Notes: generated by a model from the letters alone, not told the origin. A stretch of DNA of 64,000 nt from Pseudanabaena sp. Chao 1811 (GCF_027942295.1 NZ_CP101416.1:3520501-3584500), one strand, 5' to 3'. Numbered from the stretch's first letter, positions 17,506 through 27,070 are shown. Translations and numbers: made by a program.

Positions 17506-18780
17506 ATGAATTATTTTTTAGGGATTGATTTTGGGACTTCAGGGGTACGAGCGATCGCGATTGACATAAATAGTGAAATCGTTGCTATTGCCCGCTCTGA
17601 CTATGAGATACGGGATTGGGCATCATGGCAAAATGCGCTTTATGCAGTAATTAATAGATTGCCGCAGCATATCAAACAAAATATCCGTAAAATTGTCATT
17701 GATGGGACTTCGGCAACGGTTTTAATTTGCGATCGCAATGGCACAGTAATTACTTCGCCGATGATTTATAGTGATGCCTGTAAACCTGAGATTTTAGAGC
17801 AAGTAAAAAAAGTTGCACCAATCCATCATTCAGTTTGTAGTGCCACTTCGAGTTTTGCTAAATTAATTTCTTTACTTGTCAACGGAGATCAAAACTCTTC
17901 ATTGATATATTTCCTACATCAAGCCGACTGGCTAAGTTATTTGCTTCATGGCAAATTAAGCGTAAGTGATTATCACAATGCTCTGAAGTTGGGGTACGAT
18001 CCCGCAGCATTAAGCTATCCTGATTGGTTCAAGGCTTGGAGCTTAAAAAATTCTAATTTGGTCTTACCAGAAGTATTTTCACCTAGTACAACTGTGGGGC
18101 TGATTCAAGAAGGAATCGCTACGCAGTTAGGTTTGCCCCTAGATTGTGAAGTTGGCGTAGGAACAACAGATAGTAATGCCGCTTTTTTAGCTTGTGTGGG
18201 GACAACCGAGCCTGAGATCGGCATAGCCGTGACATCTCTTGGTTCAACTATGGTACTTAAGGTTTTAAGCGATCGCCCCGTTAATAATTCCATATATGGC
18301 ATCTATAGCCATCGCTTTGATCATCCCAAGTTAGGATGTCTATGGCTTGTGGGTGGAGCATCAAATGTCGGTGGGGCAGTATTACGACAGTTTTTTAGTG
18401 ATCAGGAATTGCAAGAGCTGAGCGATCGCATTAATCCCGATCTTCCTAGCCTGCTTGATTATTATCCTTTACCGAAAATAGGCGATCGCTTTCCGATTAA
18501 TGATCCTAACCTCGCGCCACGTTTAGAACCGAGACCTGATGATCCCGTAGAATTTTTACATGGGTTACTGGAAAGTATGGCAAGAATAGAGGCGCAAGGC
18601 TATAAACTTTTGCAAGAGTTAGGTGCGTCACCCATTCAACAAATTTATACCGCAGGTGGTGGGGCGCAAAATCAAGTATGGACAAAAATTCGCGATCGCT
18701 ATCTTCAGATCCCGATGCAAAAGTCTATACAAACCGAAGCGGCTTATGGTGCGGCGTTATTGGCTAAAATACCCCTATGA
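17506..18780 (+). CDS. D-ribulose kinase (FGGY family, SePSK type)
   Basis: This 424-residue FGGY sugar kinase has the N-terminal phosphate loop FLGIDFGTSGVRAI, DGTSATVLICDR, DYHNALKLGYD, VTSLGSTMVLK, GGASNVGGAVLRQFF, DYYPLPKIGDRFPI and the C-terminal adenosine motif TAGGGAQNQVW. The match runs all along the Synechococcus elongatus sugar kinase shown to phosphorylate D-ribulose (as I recall it), so D-ribulose to ribulose-5-phosphate is the likely reaction, feeding or salvaging for the pentose phosphate/Calvin cycle. The ATG at 17506 is preferred over a TTG three bases earlier. Its leader is the family B repeat. The stop overlaps the next gene's start (ATGA). Confidence 0.88.
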   Translation: MNYFLGIDFGTSGVRAIAIDINSEIVAIARSDYEIRDWASWQNALYAVINRLPQHIKQNIRKIVIDGTSATVLICDRNGTVITSPMIYSDACKPEILEQVKKVAPIHHSVCSATSSFAKLISLLVNGDQNSSLIYFLHQADWLSYLLHGKLSVSDYHNALKLGYDPAALSYPDWFKAWSLKNSNLVLPEVFSPSTTVGLIQEGIATQLGLPLDCEVGVGTTDSNAAFLACVGTTEPEIGIAVTSLGSTMVLKVLSDRPVNNSIYGIYSHRFDHPKLGCLWLVGGASNVGGAVLRQFFSDQELQELSDRINPDLPSLLDYYPLPKIGDRFPINDPNLAPRLEPRPDDPVEFLHGLLESMARIEAQGYKLLQELGASPIQQIYTAGGGAQNQVWTKIRDRYLQIPMQKSIQTEAAYGAALLAKIPL

Positions 18781-19457
18781 TTACTCCACTCAAACGTAAA
18801 AATTTTGATGAACTGATCCCTGCTGTTCCTACTTCTGAGCAGTACCAATACTATTCGGGAAATGGACAGAATGTGTTTCGGCGGGTTGCCATTTCGATCG
18901 CTAGTGTGATTATTTTCACGATTCTCTACAACCGTGTTCATGAAAATAATCCCAGCAGTTTTGCCGCATTGGCGATGTTTGTCTGTGCTGCACTGGGAGG
19001 TTTATATTGGATGCTCGAACCCGTGGTCTTAGCAAGTATCCGTAATGCTAAGTTGCGGCGCTTTGCCTATTGTGGCTTTTGGCAAGCAGAGGTGCTGGAT
19101 GTGTATGTCTCCCAAGAGGTCTTGGCAAGAGAAGAGAAGGTCGATTCGCGGGGAAGAATGGATGTTAGTTATGATGCTGAAAGCTTTTTGAATATTGAGC
19201 TTGGGGATGAAACGGATTTTGTGACGACTTTACGTTTACCAATGAGACGTGAACTCAAGCGGATTCAACCAGAACAGACTGTATATATGTTGCTGTTTTC
19301 TAATGATCGTCGCTTTGGTCGTGTTAGTCGCCAAACTTCGGATGCTTATATCCCGCAATACAATCTTTGGGTTGGCGATTATCCCTATTTACGTCGTGAT
19401 GCCTTTGTTGATCTCACTAAATATATGGTTAAGCGATCGCAAAGGGTGGCTAGATAA
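18777..19457 (+). CDS. Conserved cyanobacterial membrane protein
   Basis: This 226-residue protein has two adjacent hydrophobic helices (about 38-53 and 61-80), then a soluble part with YCGFWQAEVLDVYVSQEV and a conserved-looking end. I do not recognise a functional family; similar proteins are sometimes labelled phosphate transporter permease, for which I see no support. Start ATG overlaps the kinase stop by 4 bases, so translation is coupled. The last codons and the stop overlap a hairpin (19452-19487), and the DNA of the gene's 3' end is repeated just downstream. Confidence 0.7.
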   Translation: MITPLKRKNFDELIPAVPTSEQYQYYSGNGQNVFRRVAISIASVIIFTILYNRVHENNPSSFAALAMFVCAALGGLYWMLEPVVLASIRNAKLRRFAYCGFWQAEVLDVYVSQEVLAREEKVDSRGRMDVSYDAESFLNIELGDETDFVTTLRLPMRRELKRIQPEQTVYMLLFSNDRRFGRVSRQTSDAYIPQYNLWVGDYPYLRRDAFVDLTKYMVKRSQRVAR

Positions 19458-19525
19458 AAGTACAAACTTCGTTTTGTACTTTTATCTGCATTTGGTCAAG
19501 CGATCGCAAAGAATAGCTAGATAAA
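19427..19525 (+). repeat. Duplicated 3' gene end flanking a hairpin
   Basis: The 32 bases at 19427-19458 (coding for the last residues, VKRSQRVAR, and the stop) recur at 19494-19525 with 4 differences, where they would read VKRSQRIAR and stop. A perfect hairpin lies between, overlapping the first copy. A second small hairpin (GCAAAAA/TTTTTGC) follows the second copy. Confidence 0.85.
19452..19487 (+). terminator. Hairpin overlapping the stop codon of the membrane protein gene
   Basis: AGATAAAAGTACAAA pairs perfectly with TTTGTACTTTTATCT over a short loop. The stop codon TAA at 19455-19457 lies inside the left arm. AT-rich arms and position suggest termination or 3'-end protection. Confidence 0.6.
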
Positions 19526-19688
19526 CGCAAAAAGAGGTTTTTGCCTTGTTTTTGCCTTTATCGCAAACAGCGATCCCAAAGCTTAAGAAACTTGGAATAT
19601 GTGCGCTATATCACCGCTAGCCATGAGACGATCCCCTACTCTGGGATCATGAGTTGGCACAGATAGCGATTATTCACAGGTAAATACA

Positions 19689-20051
19689 ATGTTAGATATT
19701 CAAGCATACAAAACTAATCCGAACAACCTACAAAATCAAGTCAAACAATTAACTTGTATTTATCGCAACGAAAGCGAAGTGATTCAGATTGTGCGGATAT
19801 CTCAACCTAATAGTTCTTTTTTTGAAAGATCCGTTTTGCCGAATCAATATATTCATTTCTCTACGTCAGCAAATGCGCTATTAGAGATCTATGAAGGCAT
19901 AATGTCTGGATTAGTTCATGCAGATACGATTCCTTGCTATCAACTGGCGATGCCCACGGACATAGACAAATCAGCAAATTTTCCCAATACCAAAGAACCT
20001 AGTAAAGAATCAACTAAAAATTTACAAGGCGTATTTGCTAAAGTTGCCTAG
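19689..20051 (+). CDS. DUF1830 protein
   Basis: This 120-residue protein carries the DUF1830 pattern LTCIYRNESEVIQIVRI, FFERSVLPNQYIHF, ALLEIYEG and DTIPCYQL. This is a small beta-rich cyanobacterial family of unknown function. The ATG at 19689 has AGG(TAA) nearby. It is followed at once by a long perfect palindrome acting as terminator. The N-terminal and C-terminal 20 residues are poorly conserved in character. Confidence 0.85.
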   Translation: MLDIQAYKTNPNNLQNQVKQLTCIYRNESEVIQIVRISQPNSSFFERSVLPNQYIHFSTSANALLEIYEGIMSGLVHADTIPCYQLAMPTDIDKSANFPNTKEPSKESTKNLQGVFAKVA

Positions 20052-20063
20052 ATTGTTGATATG

Positions 20064-20104
20064 TAAAAGAGAAAGAGAGCGCTTTGCGCTCTCTTTCTCT
20101 TTTA
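20064..20104. terminator. Long palindromic terminator after the DUF1830 gene
   Basis: TAAAAGAGAAAGAGAGCGC pairs with its complement around TTT; the arms are a perfect match and the right arm ends in a T-rich tract. Confidence 0.8.
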
Positions 20105-20185
20105 TGGTCATGATTCATCACGTCCCGAAAAAAACTACAATGAAAACCAATAGCAATCGACGATAAATTACAAGAAATTAAGACT

Positions 20186-21481
20186 GTGACATATAAAGTT
20201 GGACTTCTCGGATTAGGAACCGTTGGTACTGGTGTTGCCAAAATCTTTCAAGACCCTGCGGGTCGTCATCCCTTACTCCCTGATATTGAAATTGCGCGTG
20301 TGGGTGTACGATCGCTAAATAAGCAGCGAGATGTGGCGATCAATCCCCATATAGTTACAGATGATTTGGAATCTATCGTTAATGATCCTGAGATCGATAT
20401 CGTGGTTGAGGTAATTGGCGGGATCGAGCCAGCGAAAAGTTTAATTTTAAAGGCGATCGCAAATGGTAAGCATGTCGTTACAGCAAACAAAGCTGTCATC
20501 GCTAGACATGGTAATGAAATTTTCTCTGCTTCTAAACAAAAAGGTGTATATGTAATGTTAGAAGCGGCGGCTTGTGGCGGGATTCCCGTGATTCAAGCGC
20601 TGAAACAAAGTCTCGGTGGTAATCGCATTAGTGAGTTGACAGGTATTGTCAATGGCACAACCAATTACATTCTCAGCCGTATGTATTTTGAGGGTGCGGA
20701 TTTTGAGGCAACTCTTGCTGAAGCACAAAAATTGGGCTATGCAGAGGCTGATCCCACTGCGGATGTGGATGGTTATGATGCTGCCGATAAAATGGCGATT
20801 TTGGCGAGTCTTGCCTTTGGCGATCGCGTCAATCTCGAAGATATTTACCGTGAAGGAATTCGCTCGATCACCAGTGCCGATATTGGCTATGCCAAAGAAC
20901 TTGGCTTTACGATTAAGCTTTTAGGAATTGCGAGAAGAGTTACAGATCAGGATGATGGAAATCTCGAAATCCGTGTCCATCCCACTTTAATTCCGATTCA
21001 GCATCCTCTTGCCAATATTCATGGTGTAACTAATGCTGTGCGTATTGAGGGTGATCCCGTTGGTGAAGTTGTATTTTCAGGCCCTGGGGCAGGTGCGGGT
21101 GCAACGGCTAGTGCTGTAGTTGCCGACATTATCAATGTTGTCGCAGCTTTGAAGTCTGTCCCTAATAACATCAATCAACTGATGGGCTGTTCCCATGAAC
21201 ACTATGCCAAGATTGCGCCCATTGAAAATACGGTGACGCAGTTCTATGCCAGATTGCTCACCCACGATAAACCGGGGGTAATTGGAGATCTTGGTACTGC
21301 CTTTGGTAATCACCATGTTAGTTTGAATGCGATTTTGCAAAAAAATACGATTCACGATGGTCTAGCCGAAATTGTGGTGGTGACACAACAGGTGAGCGAG
21401 TTGAATTTCCAACAGGCGATCGCTGCCATTCGTGAGCTATCTACATTGCATAGTATTCCTACTGTATTACGGGTTTTGTAA
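20186..21481 (+). CDS. hom: Homoserine dehydrogenase
   Basis: This 431-residue protein has the NAD(P)-binding motif VGLLGLGTVGTGVAKI, the catalytic-domain segments GIVNGTTNYIL, ADPTADVDGYDAADKMAIL (key Asp/Lys region) and GPGAGAGATASAVVADI, and a C-terminal ACT domain (from about residue 355, LLTHDKPGVIGDLG). It reduces aspartate semialdehyde to homoserine, the branch point to threonine and methionine; the ACT domain suggests feedback by an amino acid, usually threonine. The start is GTG at 20186. No other threonine pathway gene is adjacent. Confidence 0.96.
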   Translation: MTYKVGLLGLGTVGTGVAKIFQDPAGRHPLLPDIEIARVGVRSLNKQRDVAINPHIVTDDLESIVNDPEIDIVVEVIGGIEPAKSLILKAIANGKHVVTANKAVIARHGNEIFSASKQKGVYVMLEAAACGGIPVIQALKQSLGGNRISELTGIVNGTTNYILSRMYFEGADFEATLAEAQKLGYAEADPTADVDGYDAADKMAILASLAFGDRVNLEDIYREGIRSITSADIGYAKELGFTIKLLGIARRVTDQDDGNLEIRVHPTLIPIQHPLANIHGVTNAVRIEGDPVGEVVFSGPGAGAGATASAVVADIINVVAALKSVPNNINQLMGCSHEHYAKIAPIENTVTQFYARLLTHDKPGVIGDLGTAFGNHHVSLNAILQKNTIHDGLAEIVVVTQQVSELNFQQAIAAIRELSTLHSIPTVLRVL

Positions 21482-21520
21482 ACAGAAAAAACGGCACAAA
21501 ATGCCGTTTTTTCTGTTTTT
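21482..21520 (+). terminator. Terminator of hom
   Basis: Hairpin ACAGAAAAAACGGCA/TGCCGTTTTTTCTGT starts right after the stop codon and continues into a T-run. Confidence 0.9.
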
Positions 21521-21627
21521 GTTAGCGCTTGAGTAGAGTTGTGACACTTTGGGATGGTGGACATAGTGGCGGTTGTCTAGTCTGAGCCGAGATATATGGT
21601 CTATATATTTGAGCCGCCTTACCAGCT

Positions 21628-21823
21628 CTAGCTCCACCGATCAGTCAAATCTTGTACATTAATCCGTAAAAACCTACCTAAGTTTTGCGCTATATTTTGG
21701 GCAACTGTTATAGAAACAAAAACCAAAGGAATAGGACTTTTTTTCCCAGCAATATAGATTTTTATGTAATATAAAATTCCACTTTTACTTCCTCTAACTT
21801 TTGTTAACTGAGATCTTGCAGCA
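21628..21823 (-). pseudogene. C-terminal fragment of an interrupted membrane protein gene
   Basis: About 65 codons, from SQLTKVRGSKSGILYYIKIYIAGKK to IAQNLGRFLRINVQDLTDRWS, without a start of their own; the open frame simply runs out of the adjacent transposase DNA. The sequence reads like the end of the membrane protein whose N-terminal part is at 24356-25090 on the same strand: strand-rich, with a typical A..IAQ.LGRFL.I helix at the end. I infer one gene split by the insertion. The two fragments as they stand are not in the same simple frame, so a small indel at the junction is possible. Confidence 0.55.
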
Positions 21824-22559
21824 TTCGTGAAAGAGTCAAGTGGGAATGGGTTTGAGAATAATTTCAAAGCCATGACGAGCAGCAATATCGGCACTAATTT
21901 GAAGATACCTGAGAAGTTTCAACCAAAGGACAGAAGGGAATAAAACAGAAAGGGTTAAATCACAGGTAGCTTTCCAGTCCAAGATGGGAGGAAACGACCA
22001 TTGATCAATCCAATGAGCCAAAAGATAAGAAAGCAGAGAGAGGATAAGCCAACGATAAACGCCAAGTTTTGTAGATTGCCCAAAACAATGCAAACCAAAG
22101 CGATGTTTGATGGTTTTGAAGAATCCCTCAATCGCCCAACGCTTACGACCTAACATCACCAGATAAGCGCCAGAATAAGGATGAGAAGAGACCACAAAGC
22201 GTAACTCCCGTTTACTATCGGCTCTTTTGAGCCAGAACCAAGAGATCGTCAAAGGCGTACTTAGCCCTTCCAGTAAAATTAGTTGTCCACGTTTGCCATG
22301 GGGATAAAGTTGTTTGACGGTACGTCCATCTTGAAGTTTACGATTGTTGCGGACACCGACAACGATGCGCCAAGACTTGGCGCGGACAGCATTGAAAAAC
22401 TTCACCGTACTAAACTCAGTATCAGCAAGGACAATCACAGTCTTGCCTTGGGTTAGTTGCTTGGGTACTGTCCCCAATAACTTACAAGCTAAGTCAGAGG
22501 GACTGGAGTATCCTTTGCCGCGCCATACTCTAAAACTCCATGGTACGCGCCACTCTCCA

Positions 22560-22567
22560 TAGACCAG
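22560..22567. repeat. Target-site duplication, left copy
   Basis: TAGACCAG directly outside the left inverted repeat of the IS256-type element. The same 8 bases lie directly outside its right end at 23895-23902. Confidence 0.9.
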
Positions 22568-23894
22568 GAGAGTGTAAAGTGAAGTGTGTAAAGTCTGGGA
22601 TATATACAGAGAGATGATCTAGACACACAATTACCAACACTAAAACTGATGAATATACGCAAAGAATTGCTCGACGAATTGCTGCAAGAATGTAAAACAC
22701 CACCTGACCTATTCGGAGAAGGAGGCATTCTGAAACAACTGACAACCGCGTTGGTGGAGAGAGCCTTGGAAGCAGAACTATCAACCCATCTGGGATACGG
22801 TAAGCACGAACCAAGACCAGAAGGACAAACCAACAGTCGCAATGGCTATAGCCAGAAAAAAGTGCAAGGTGACTTTGGCGTAGCCGAAATCGCAGTCCCC
22901 CGAGATCGGCAAGGGGAGTTTGAACCGCAGATGGTGAAGAAAGGACAAAGTCGCTTGTCAGGACTAGATGAAAAGATCATTGCTCTCTACGCACGAGGTA
23001 TGAGTGTCAGGGATATTCAAGCCCAGTTGCAAGAAATGTATGGTGTTGAAGTATCACCAACACTTATTTCCAATGTTACAGATGCAGTAATTGACGAGGT
23101 GAAGCAATGGCAAAACCGTCCCCTTGAAGCAGTCTATCCAATCGTCTTTCTGGACTGTCTAGTCATCAAAGTCCGAGACAATGGCAGAGTGATTAACAAA
23201 TCCTTGTACTTTGCCTTGGGCGTGAATATGGACGGGTACAAGGAATTACTGGGTATGTGGATTTCTCCGAATGAAGGTGCGAAATTCTGGTTGTCAGTAC
23301 TCACCGAAATTCACAACCGTGGGGTCAAAGATATTTTGATTGCCTGTGTCGATGGCTTGACTGGTTTCCCTAATGCGATTGAGACGGTATTTCCTAAAAC
23401 TCAGGTGCAGTTATGCATTGTCCACATGGTCAGAAACTCGGTCGCTTTTGTACCTTGGCAACAACGCAAGCAAGTTTGTGCTGACCTCAAGGCTATTTAT
23501 AGCGCGGCGACGGAATCGGAGGCTGAGTTTAATCTCGAACTCTTTGCTGAAAAGTGGGACAAGCAATATCCATCAATCTCCAAGTCTTGGCGCAGTCATT
23601 GGGCAAACATTATCCCCTTCTTTGCTTTCCCGACCGAGATTCGCAGGGCGATTTATACCACCAATGCGATTGAGTCGATGAACAGTAGTTTGCGGAAGGT
23701 GATTAAATCCCAACAGATTTTTCCCTCTGATGATGCTGCTTTCAAGCTCGTTTATTTAGCAATGCGGAATATCTCGAAGAAGTGGACGATGCCGATTCGT
23801 GATTGGAAACCTGCTCTTAATCGCTTTGCCATCCTCTTCGAGGATCGTCTCCACGTCTAGCTTCTAGACTTTACACATTTTACTTGACAGTCTC
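22568..23894 (+). mobile_element. IS256-family insertion sequence, complete
   Basis: This 1327-bp element has 31-bp imperfect terminal inverted repeats at 22568-22598 and 23864-23894 (25 of 31 positions match; shared core TGTGTAAAGTCT). It has one intact transposase gene and an 8-bp target duplication (TAGACCAG), the duplication size known for IS256 elements. It sits inside the IS4-type transposase gene. Intact ends and frame suggest recent insertion and possible activity. Confidence 0.93.
22649..23860 (+). CDS. IS256-family (mutator-type) transposase
   Basis: The full-length 403-residue protein starts with the family opening ([12 protein letters not shown]) and has the LGYGKHEPR region. The DDE residues lie in [13 protein letters not shown] (first Asp), [10 protein letters not shown] (second Asp) and [16 protein letters not shown] (Glu). 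The sequence shows no frameshift or stop, and it ends just before the right inverted repeat. It should cut and join the ends of the surrounding element. Confidence 0.96.
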   Translation: MNIRKELLDELLQECKTPPDLFGEGGILKQLTTALVERALEAELSTHLGYGKHEPRPEGQTNSRNGYSQKKVQGDFGVAEIAVPRDRQGEFEPQMVKKGQSRLSGLDEKIIALYARGMSVRDIQAQLQEMYGVEVSPTLISNVTDAVIDEVKQWQNRPLEAVYPIVFLDCLVIKVRDNGRVINKSLYFALGVNMDGYKELLGMWISPNEGAKFWLSVLTEIHNRGVKDILIACVDGLTGFPNAIETVFPKTQVQLCIVHMVRNSVAFVPWQQRKQVCADLKAIYSAATESEAEFNLELFAEKWDKQYPSISKSWRSHWANIIPFFAFPTEIRRAIYTTNAIESMNSSLRKVIKSQQIFPSDDAAFKLVYLAMRNISKKWTMPIRDWKPALNRFAILFEDRLHV

Positions 23895-23902
23895 TAGACC
23901 AG
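23895..23902. repeat. Target-site duplication, right copy
   Basis: TAGACCAG, identical to the left copy. Together they mark the insertion point within the IS4-type transposase codons for Leu-Val-Tyr. Confidence 0.9.
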
Positions 23903-24355
23903 ATACAGTACAACCAGATGTAGTCCTCGCTTTCCGTTGAGGATTCTCACCCATGGGTCTGGTTCGTTTGGGGTGGGATTGCTCAAATGTAAAAACTTGC
24001 CGCTTTTTTCTAAGGTGGTCAGGTCTATCAGTATCTTTAATGGCACTCTCTTCGATGGGCGATGCTTGGCGATTTGCCCCAAAATTGACAGCCTTGTTGC
24101 TCGAATTAGTCCTCTTGTTGACCAGTTATAGTGATTGAGAAATCGGCTTAATGCACTCGCTGATTTTACCTGTGTATGTTCTGGATAGGGATGCCCTTGC
24201 GCTTCCAGAAATAGCCCTAATATTGCATTCAGACTTGCTTTTTGATACACACTTGGCATCAGACAAATTAGGCTATACACTAAACCTTGGGCGTGCTTAA
24301 CGATGCTTTCCATAATCGTTATTTAATTTACTACTACGCCCTTTTTTTCACATCT

Positions 24356-25090
24356 TTACTCTCTTTGCAACCCCTTTCCAGAATGGTGCAAGTTCTCAGT
24401 TAATGTAATTTCCCTAATATCCATTAATAAAAATTGATAGCTCTTGCGACCAAAAATTGTTTGCACATCCCAAACTAAAGATTGCTCATCGTGATCAAAA
24501 GTTAAGCAATGCCATTGCAATATAAGATAAGTTAGAAATAATCCAATTATAGGAAAGAGAATAATTAGACAGGGTAGAAAAGCTGCTGCCATCCACTGTT
24601 GGCTGACAGGATAAGTTAATTCTATTTTTCCCTCACTAGAATTAACGAATTGATTAAACCTTGCTACCCATGAGGTTAACTCCTCCGTTTCCATATTGAG
24701 ATTGAGATAGCTACTACCATCACTAAATATAGGTATCTCTTTGTCCTTAGTTGTTAAAGTAATCCATTGTTCGTCACTACCTTTCTTACGTGGGACTAGA
24801 TGGAAATTAGCTTTGGTAACGTTTTGCAATGTCGTCTCTTCAGGTTTTGCATATCCCAATAAATGCTCAGAGCTTTGTTTGCAAATGACTTTCTTCGATT
24901 GATTATGCTCGCAAATTAGAGTCCTTGTACCAAGGGAATAGAGACTACTATAGGCAATAAAGGGAAATGAGAATAATGGAGAGATGAAAGCAGAACCAAA
25001 CACACCTAAAATGACAATCGCAAAGACTTCGGGTTTCCCTTTAATTGTCATTTTTTGGTGGTTTTCACTTTGGACTATGTTGTATTCCAT
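24356..25090 (-). pseudogene. N-terminal part of an interrupted membrane protein gene
   Basis: These 244 codons start at ATG 25090. Two hydrophobic segments are visible (about residues 22-50 and 170-192, the second AAFLPCLIILFPIIGLFLTYLIL). The last residues (GLQRE) come at the edge of the IS4-type element, and the likely continuation (about 65 codons) lies beyond that element at 21628-21823. The segment VWDVQTIFGRKSYQFLLMDIREITL looks like a beta-rich soluble domain shared by a family of uncharacterised membrane proteins. I do not know its function. It may still give a truncated product. Confidence 0.6.
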
Positions 25091-25115
25091 GAGATTCTCA
25101 ATCTTAAAGATTCAA

Positions 25116-25140
25116 CAAAAAAGCACCCCATTGGAGTGCT
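25116..25140 (-). terminator. Terminator of lpdA
   Basis: On the minus strand AGCACTCC pairs with GGGTGCT, followed by six T, 9 bases after the lpdA stop codon. Confidence 0.85.
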
Positions 25141-25148
25141 TTCTGGAT

Positions 25149-26552
25149 TTAGATATGTGCTGCGCGTTTGTAAGCTTCATCCAAGACTTCGCTGAGCGTT
25201 GGGTGCGCGTGAACAATCGTCGCTAACTTCTGTACCGTTTGGCGATCGCGTATTGCTGCCGATGCCTCATGAATCAAGTCTGAGGCATGGATACCAATGA
25301 TATGCACGCCCAAAAGTTCGCCCGTATCTTCACGGTAAACAATCTTGGCTAAGCCTTCGGTTTCTCCCTCAGCGATCGCTTTAGAATTGCCCTTAAAGTA
25401 AGACTTGGCGGTAGCAACCTTGAAGCCTTCCGCTGCACCCTTTTCCTTAGCCTGTGGTTCGGTCAAGCCGACAAAGCTGACTTCAGGATGGGTGAATGCT
25501 GCCGCAGGGATACTTTGATAATCAACTGTAGTCGCACGACCGCACATATTTTCGACAGCAACAATGCCCTGAGCCGAAGCTGCATGAGCCAACATCATCT
25601 TGCCTGTCGCATCTCCGATCGCCCAAAGATGAGGAACGGAAGTCGCCATTGTGTCATCCACATCAATGAAGCCCCGCTGATTCGGCGCAATACCAACGCT
25701 TTCTAAACCAAGATCCTTAGTAAGCGGGATTCTTCCTGTGGCAACTAAGCAAGCATCCACTTCCAGAACTTCCACTACCTTCTTGGTCTTGGCATCAGTC
25801 AGTTCAATTTTGACAGGAGAACCTGCGGTGATCTTGGTGGCGAATACACCTGTTCTGGTTTCGATATCGCGAGGTTTGAGAAGTACACGCTCGGCAATCT
25901 TGGCAATATCAGGATCGAAGCCGGGCATCAAAATATCTAAGGCTTCGATCATCGTCACTTCAGAACCTAGTGCTGTGTAAACATCGGCAAATTCTAGCCC
26001 GATGTAACCACTACCAATAATTGCCACCCATTGGGGCAAGGTTTCTAGACGCACAGCCTGATCGCTGGTGTAGACAGTTTTGCCATCGATTTGAATACCA
26101 CGAGGCACGAATGGCTCGGAACCTGTGGCGAGAATAATGTCTTTGGCGGTGTAAGTCTTATCGCCAACGCTAACTTTCTGCACGCCAGCCACACGACCAC
26201 GACCTTCCAAAATATCTACGCCTAATCGTTTGAGGCTATTGGTCAAGTCGCCGCGCAATTTTAGTACTAAGTTATCGGCATGACTAGCGATCGCCCCGCG
26301 ATCGAAATTCACTTCACCGACATCAATGCCTAATGCCTTTAGGTGAGACTTTGCCCGCATTTCGCGCACCCGTCCCGAAGCTGCTAGCAATGCCTTGGAG
26401 GGGATACAGCCACGATTAACGCAGGTTCCGCCCATTACGCCATCTTCGACGATCGCAGTTTTTAAGCCACAGGCGACGGCATGGAGGGCTGCGCCATGTC
26501 CACCAACGCCAGCGCCAATAATGATCAAATCGTAATCAAATTTGTCCGACAC
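25149..26552 (-). CDS. lpdA: Dihydrolipoamide dehydrogenase
   Basis: This 467-residue flavoprotein has the FAD fold [16 protein letters not shown], the redox disulfide [13 protein letters not shown] (Cys44, Cys49), the NAD-binding [12 protein letters not shown], a second FAD motif LWAIGDATG, and the C-terminal interface [12 protein letters not shown] with the catalytic His-Glu pair region (HAHPT). It reoxidises dihydrolipoyl groups in pyruvate dehydrogenase and the glycine cleavage system. It stands alone with its own terminator. Confidence 0.96.
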   Translation of the reverse strand: MSDKFDYDLIIIGAGVGGHGAALHAVACGLKTAIVEDGVMGGTCVNRGCIPSKALLAASGRVREMRAKSHLKALGIDVGEVNFDRGAIASHADNLVLKLRGDLTNSLKRLGVDILEGRGRVAGVQKVSVGDKTYTAKDIILATGSEPFVPRGIQIDGKTVYTSDQAVRLETLPQWVAIIGSGYIGLEFADVYTALGSEVTMIEALDILMPGFDPDIAKIAERVLLKPRDIETRTGVFATKITAGSPVKIELTDAKTKKVVEVLEVDACLVATGRIPLTKDLGLESVGIAPNQRGFIDVDDTMATSVPHLWAIGDATGKMMLAHAASAQGIVAVENMCGRATTVDYQSIPAAAFTHPEVSFVGLTEPQAKEKGAAEGFKVATAKSYFKGNSKAIAEGETEGLAKIVYREDTGELLGVHIIGIHASDLIHEASAAIRDRQTVQKLATIVHAHPTLSEVLDEAYKRAAHI

Positions 26553-26692
26553 CTAATCTTTCTCCAGTAGAATCGATCTACTATTTTGACACCGTTTGCG
26601 CCTCCTGTTAGCTCTGGCAAGATGTAGCTGTTAAGGAAATTGCCATAGTTTGCTCATAAGATTCGTCAAAATATCTTAACTGCAATAATTAC

Positions 26693-27070
26693 TTAGGCAG
26701 AAGTTTGTAATGATTGGTAAGGCTGAATCAGGATCTCTGCGGGAACTCCAAGTTCTTTATGTAGCTTTCTAATCATTTCTAGGGTTAGAGAAAACTTACG
26801 CGCTAATATCTCAGTCGAACTAACTCGACTACCAAGACAAGATTCCAAGTCATGGTGTGACCATCCACGCGCATCCATGTAGTAACTGATTGCTTCAATC
26901 GGATCGGGAAGTTCTATGGGAAAGTGTAATCTTTCATAGGATTCCGCTAAGGTGCTAAGAATATCTAGGCGATCGCATTCGGGGGTATTCGGTTCAGCAT
27001 CAAATAATAATTCAATTTCTTGGAGGACTTGTTGATAATCTGCTTCAGTCCTAATGGGGCGCAGTTCCAT
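26693..27070 (-). CDS. higA: HigA-type antitoxin
   Basis: The protein is about 125 residues: an N-terminal segment MELRPIRTEADYQQVLQEI typical of HigA-like antitoxins, then a helix-turn-helix (YMDARGWSHHDLESCLGSRVSSTEILARKFSLTLEMIRKL). It should bind and neutralise the HigB toxin encoded just upstream, and repress their shared promoter. The start is ATG at 27070 because GAAGG lies 7 bases before it; a longer frame begins at 27112 and would overlap the toxin gene. The toxin-first order is normal for hig loci. Confidence 0.88.
   Translation of the reverse strand: MELRPIRTEADYQQVLQEIELLFDAEPNTPECDRLDILSTLAESYERLHFPIELPDPIEAISYYMDARGWSHHDLESCLGSRVSSTEILARKFSLTLEMIRKLHKELGVPAEILIQPYQSLQTSA

Larger units (their letters stand above)
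21836..24313 (-). pseudogene. IS4-family transposase split by the inner element
   Basis: The N-terminal piece (24313 down to 23903; ILIDLTTLEKSGKFLHL holds the first catalytic Asp) ends in LHLVVLYLV. The C-terminal piece resumes as YGEWRVPWSFRVWRGKGY, followed by VIVLADTEFSTVKFF (second Asp) and RWAIEGFFKTIK. That last segment fits the IS4 family Y-R-E-K signature (R, three residues, E, six residues, K). Deleting the inner element plus one copy of its 8-base duplication (1335 bases) restores a single open frame of 380 codons, so the gene was intact when it was hit. It is now dead unless the inner element excises precisely. Confidence 0.9.
21821..24355 (-). mobile_element. IS4-type insertion sequence carrying a nested IS256-type element
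   Basis: The element is defined by its transposase (two pieces, 21836-22567 and 23903-24313, minus strand), interrupted by another insertion sequence. The outer ends are approximate. GTGAAA occurs reading inward near both ends (21827 and 24351), but the terminal inverted repeat is weak and I could not find a clear target duplication. Without the inner element it would be about 1.2 kb. Confidence 0.7.

Noticed and set aside
18777-19457. Phosphate ABC transporter permease
   Set aside because: Related proteins sometimes carry this name, but there are only two membrane helices and none of the permease motifs.
19249-19524. 91-codon frame ending in VKRSQRIAR
   Set aside because: The ending comes only from the duplicated 3' gene end; most of it is the wrong frame of the membrane protein gene.
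22489-22842. 117-codon minus-strand frame across the left end of the IS256-type element
   Set aside because: It crosses the insertion boundary and is out of frame with the IS4-type transposase, which reads in the third frame instead.
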